Source: Pseudomonadota bacterium
GTDB taxonomy: Bacteria > Pseudomonadota > Alphaproteobacteria > Rhodospirillales > Magnetospirillaceae
Assembly: GCA_023437865.1 (NCBI GenBank)
Contig: JAEZFE010000338.1
Coordinates: 1 to 7,059, forward strand
Direction: 5' to 3'
Length of the DNA: 7,059 bases
Each line of letters starts with the position of its first letter. Positions within the stretch are counted from its first letter, which is position 1. Below, piece after piece: positions 4,839 to 7,059 of the stretch. The translations under genes were made by a program, and so were the position numbers. The notes beneath the pieces were generated by a model. It worked only from the letters and a program-made list of their open reading frames with translations, did not search any database and was not told where the DNA came from.

Positions 4839-7059
4839 GTGGCAGATCCCCGTCACGTGTATCTGGTGGATGGCTCGGGCTTCATTTTCCGGGCCTTCCA
4901 CGCTCTTCCCCCCATGACCCGCGGCGATGGCACGCCCATCAACGCGGTCTATGGTTTCACCAACATGCTGCTGAAGCTGTTGAACGAAACCGATGCCGAT
5001 CACGTGGCGGTGATCTTCGATGCCGCGCGCAAGACCTTCCGCAGCGACATCTACCCCGAGTACAAGGCCCATCGGCCGCCGCCGCCGGAAGAGCTGGTGC
5101 CGCAATTCCCGCTGATCCGCGAGGCGACCCGCGCCTTCAACGTGCCCTGCGTCGAGCAGGAGGGCTTCGAGGCCGACGACCTGATCGCCACCTATGCCGC
5201 CCAGGCGGTGGCGAAGGGCGCCCGCGTCACCATCGTGTCCTCCGACAAGGACCTGATGCAGTTGGTCGGCGACGGGGTCGAGATGCTCGACCCGCTCAAG
5301 AACAAGGTCATTTCGATTCCCGAGGTGGTCGAGAAGTTCGGCGTCACCCCCGACAAGGTGGTGGACGTGCAGGCCCTGTGCGGCGATCCCACGGACAACG
5401 TGCCGGGTGTGCCCGGCATCGGCGTCAAGACCGCCGCACAGTTGATCGCGGAATATGGCGATCTCGATCAATTGCTGGCCCGTGCTGGCGAGATCAAGCA
5501 GCCCAAGCGGCGCGAGACCCTGCTCGCCAATCTCGACAAGGCGCGCATCAGCCGCGATCTGGTGCGGCTGGAGAAGAACGTTCCGGTCAACGAGCCGCTG
5601 GAGAGCTTCGCCAAGCGCCAGCCCGCGCCCGAGATGCTAACCGACTACCTGCAGAAGATGGGGTTCAAATCCATCCTCAGCCGGCTGTCTACCTTGTCCG
5701 GCCCCAGGCCCGCCGCCCCCGCCCAACCGGCTGCGCCCGGTGAGGTGCGCGTGGTTGCCGCCCCCAGTGCAGTGGCGGTCAAATACGAGTTGGTGCTGAC
5801 CGCCGAGGATCTGCAGCGCTGGATCGATGCCGCCGTCAGGGCTGGCACCGTTGCCATTGCCACCGAGCAATTGGGCCTCGATCCCCGCGAGGGCAAGTTG
5901 GTCGGCGTGTCGCTGGCGGTCGCTCCCGGCCAGGCCTGCTACATTCCGGTGAAGCATGCGCCGTTGGAGGCGCAAGGGTCGCTGCTGCTGGGCGGCCCCG
6001 ATGCCAACCCGGCGGCGCCCAAGCTGATCCCGGCCGAGGTGATGCGCGACGCGCTGCGAACGTTGTGCGCCGATCCGTCGGTGCTCAAGGTCGGCCACGA
6101 CATCAAGACTGTCCTGCGGGCGCTGGCGCCTTATGGCATTGAGGTCGCGCCGCTCGACGACACCATGCTGCTGTCCTATGTGCTCGACGGCGCCAGCCAC
6201 GGCCATTCGCTCGACGATCTGGCGGTGCTCCATTGCGGCTGCGACCGCATCAAGACCGCCGAAGTGTGCGGCGCCGGCAAGAGCCAGGTGACGCTCGACC
6301 GCGTGCCGCTGGACAAGGCGCTCGATTACTGCGCCCAGGCCGCCGATTTCTCACTGCGCCTGCATCTGTTCCTCAAGGCGCGCCTGCTGGCCGAACGCAT
6401 GGTCACCGTCTACGAGACGCTGGAGCGTCCGCTGGTGTCCGTGGTCGCCTGCATGGAACGCGAGGGCATCAAGGTGGATGCCGACGAATTGCGCCGCCTG
6501 TCCGCCGATTTCGGCGGTCGCATGGAGCAGTTGGAGGCCGACATCCGCCGCATCGCCGGCAACGAGACGCTGAACATCGGCTCGCCCCAGCAATTGGGCA
6601 AGGTGCTGTTCGAGGATCTGGGCCTGCCCGGCGGCAAGAAGACCAAGACCGGCCAGTGGGGCACCGATGCCGCCGTCCTGGAAGAGCTGGCCGCCATCCA
6701 TGAGTTGCCGCGCAAGGTGCTGGACTGGCGTCAGCTGTCCAAGCTGAAAAGCACCTATGCCGACGCCCTGGACAAGCAGATCAACCTGCACACCAAGCGG
6801 GTCCACACCAGCTATGCGCTGGCGCTCACCACCACCGGGCGGCTGAGCTCAAGCGACCCCAACCTCCAGAACATCCCCATCCGCACCGAGGAAGGCCGCA
6901 AGATCCGCCATGCCTTCGTGGCGCCGCCCGGCACCGCGATCCTGTCGGCGGATTATTCGCAGATCGAACTGCGCTTGGTCGCTCATGTCGCCAATATCGA
7001 AGGCCTGAAGGAGGCGTTCCGCTCGGGAGCCGACATTCACGCCATCACCGCGTCACAGG
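4839..7059 (+). CDS. polA: DNA polymerase I, 5' part; proofreading domain predicted inactive
   Basis: This is the first 740 codons of DNA polymerase I, which removes RNA primers and fills gaps in replication and repair; the C-terminus lies beyond the right edge. I use the GTG at 4839 because the conserved YLVDGSGFIFRAFHAL (8-23) begins almost at once; the next ATG would remove it. The 5'-nuclease domain looks intact: D11, D61, EADD (111-114), SDKD (135-138) and GDPTDNVPGVPGIG (182-195). A Pro/Ala-rich linker (about 288-312) leads to the 3'-5' exonuclease domain, where E. coli ligands D355, E357, D424 and D501 correspond to A341, E343, V425 and A501, predicting loss of proofreading. The polymerase domain begins normally: TTGRLSSSDPNLQNIP, then motif A SADYSQIELRLVAH, whose Asp705 matches E. 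coli numbering. The visible reading frame is unbroken. Confidence 0.95.
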   Translation, partial: MADPRHVYLVDGSGFIFRAFHALPPMTRGDGTPINAVYGFTNMLLKLLNETDADHVAVIFDAARKTFRSDIYPEYKAHRPPPPEELVPQFPLIREATRAFNVPCVEQEGFEADDLIATYAAQAVAKGARVTIVSSDKDLMQLVGDGVEMLDPLKNKVISIPEVVEKFGVTPDKVVDVQALCGDPTDNVPGVPGIGVKTAAQLIAEYGDLDQLLARAGEIKQPKRRETLLANLDKARISRDLVRLEKNVPVNEPLESFAKRQPAPEMLTDYLQKMGFKSILSRLSTLSGPRPAAPAQPAAPGEVRVVAAPSAVAVKYELVLTAEDLQRWIDAAVRAGTVAIATEQLGLDPREGKLVGVSLAVAPGQACYIPVKHAPLEAQGSLLLGGPDANPAAPKLIPAEVMRDALRTLCADPSVLKVGHDIKTVLRALAPYGIEVAPLDDTMLLSYVLDGASHGHSLDDLAVLHCGCDRIKTAEVCGAGKSQVTLDRVPLDKALDYCAQAADFSLRLHLFLKARLLAERMVTVYETLERPLVSVVACMEREGIKVDADELRRLSADFGGRMEQLEADIRRIAGNETLNIGSPQQLGKVLFEDLGLPGGKKTKTGQWGTDAAVLEELAAIHELPRKVLDWRQLSKLKSTYADALDKQINLHTKRVHTSYALALTTTGRLSSSDPNLQNIPIRTEEGRKIRHAFVAPPGTAILSADYSQIELRLVAHVANIEGLKEAFRSGADIHAITASQ

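Noticed and set aside
4602..5471. Long antisense open frame (289 codons) opposite the zinc protein and polA
   Set aside because: It is a shadow of polA with low-complexity, His/Gly-rich translation and no motif; GC-rich genes commonly leave such open antisense frames.

Overview
The window looks like a chromosomal stretch from a high-GC alphaproteobacterium, most likely a Magnetospirillum-like member of the Rhodospirillales. The grounds are the roughly mid-60s GC content, the strong G/C bias at third codon positions, tightly packed genes with ATGA overlaps, a Tat-dependent Rieske protein as the first bc1 gene, and the general look of the proteins. The genus is an inference from memory of similar proteins. 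No mobile element, CRISPR array, tRNA or rRNA is visible. No stretch over 300 bases lacks a gene; the largest gap is the 155 bases between petA and trmL.

Layout: (1) 1-246, minus: the N-terminal 82 codons of petA (Rieske Fe-S subunit of cytochrome bc1), running off the left edge. (2) 247-401: a divergent promoter region. (3) 402-1994, plus: a compact three-gene run of trmL (2'-O-methylation of the tRNA wobble nucleotide), a CmoA-like SAM-dependent methyltransferase overlapping it by ATGA, and an exported single-domain rhodanese starting one base after the methyltransferase stop. (4) 1999-4573, minus: a three-gene operon read leftward, made of an ABC-2-type ATPase, a lipoprotein alpha/beta hydrolase overlapping it by ATGA, and a small secreted protein I do not recognise. 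It meets the rhodanese gene tail to tail with only 4 bases between stop codons. (5) 4574-4627: a short divergent region where two sigma-70-like promoters appear to overlap face to face on an imperfect 33-bp dyad. (6) 4628-7059, plus: a small NDUFS6-like (zf-CHCC) zinc protein, then polA (DNA polymerase I) one base after its stop, running off the right edge.

Most of this is housekeeping sequence. The most notable observation is in polA. The 5'-nuclease domain and the visible part of the polymerase domain keep their catalytic residues, but the 3'-5' proofreading domain has lost three of the four carboxylate metal ligands known from E. coli Pol I (Ala, Val and Ala replace Asp; only the Glu remains) while keeping its length and frame. 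This predicts a Pol I without proofreading. Other points of interest are the overlapping divergent promoters, an ABC ATPase without a visible permease joined to an envelope lipase-like lipoprotein, and a CmoA-like methyltransferase beside the wobble methylase trmL. I found no convincing evidence for a wholly new multi-gene system.
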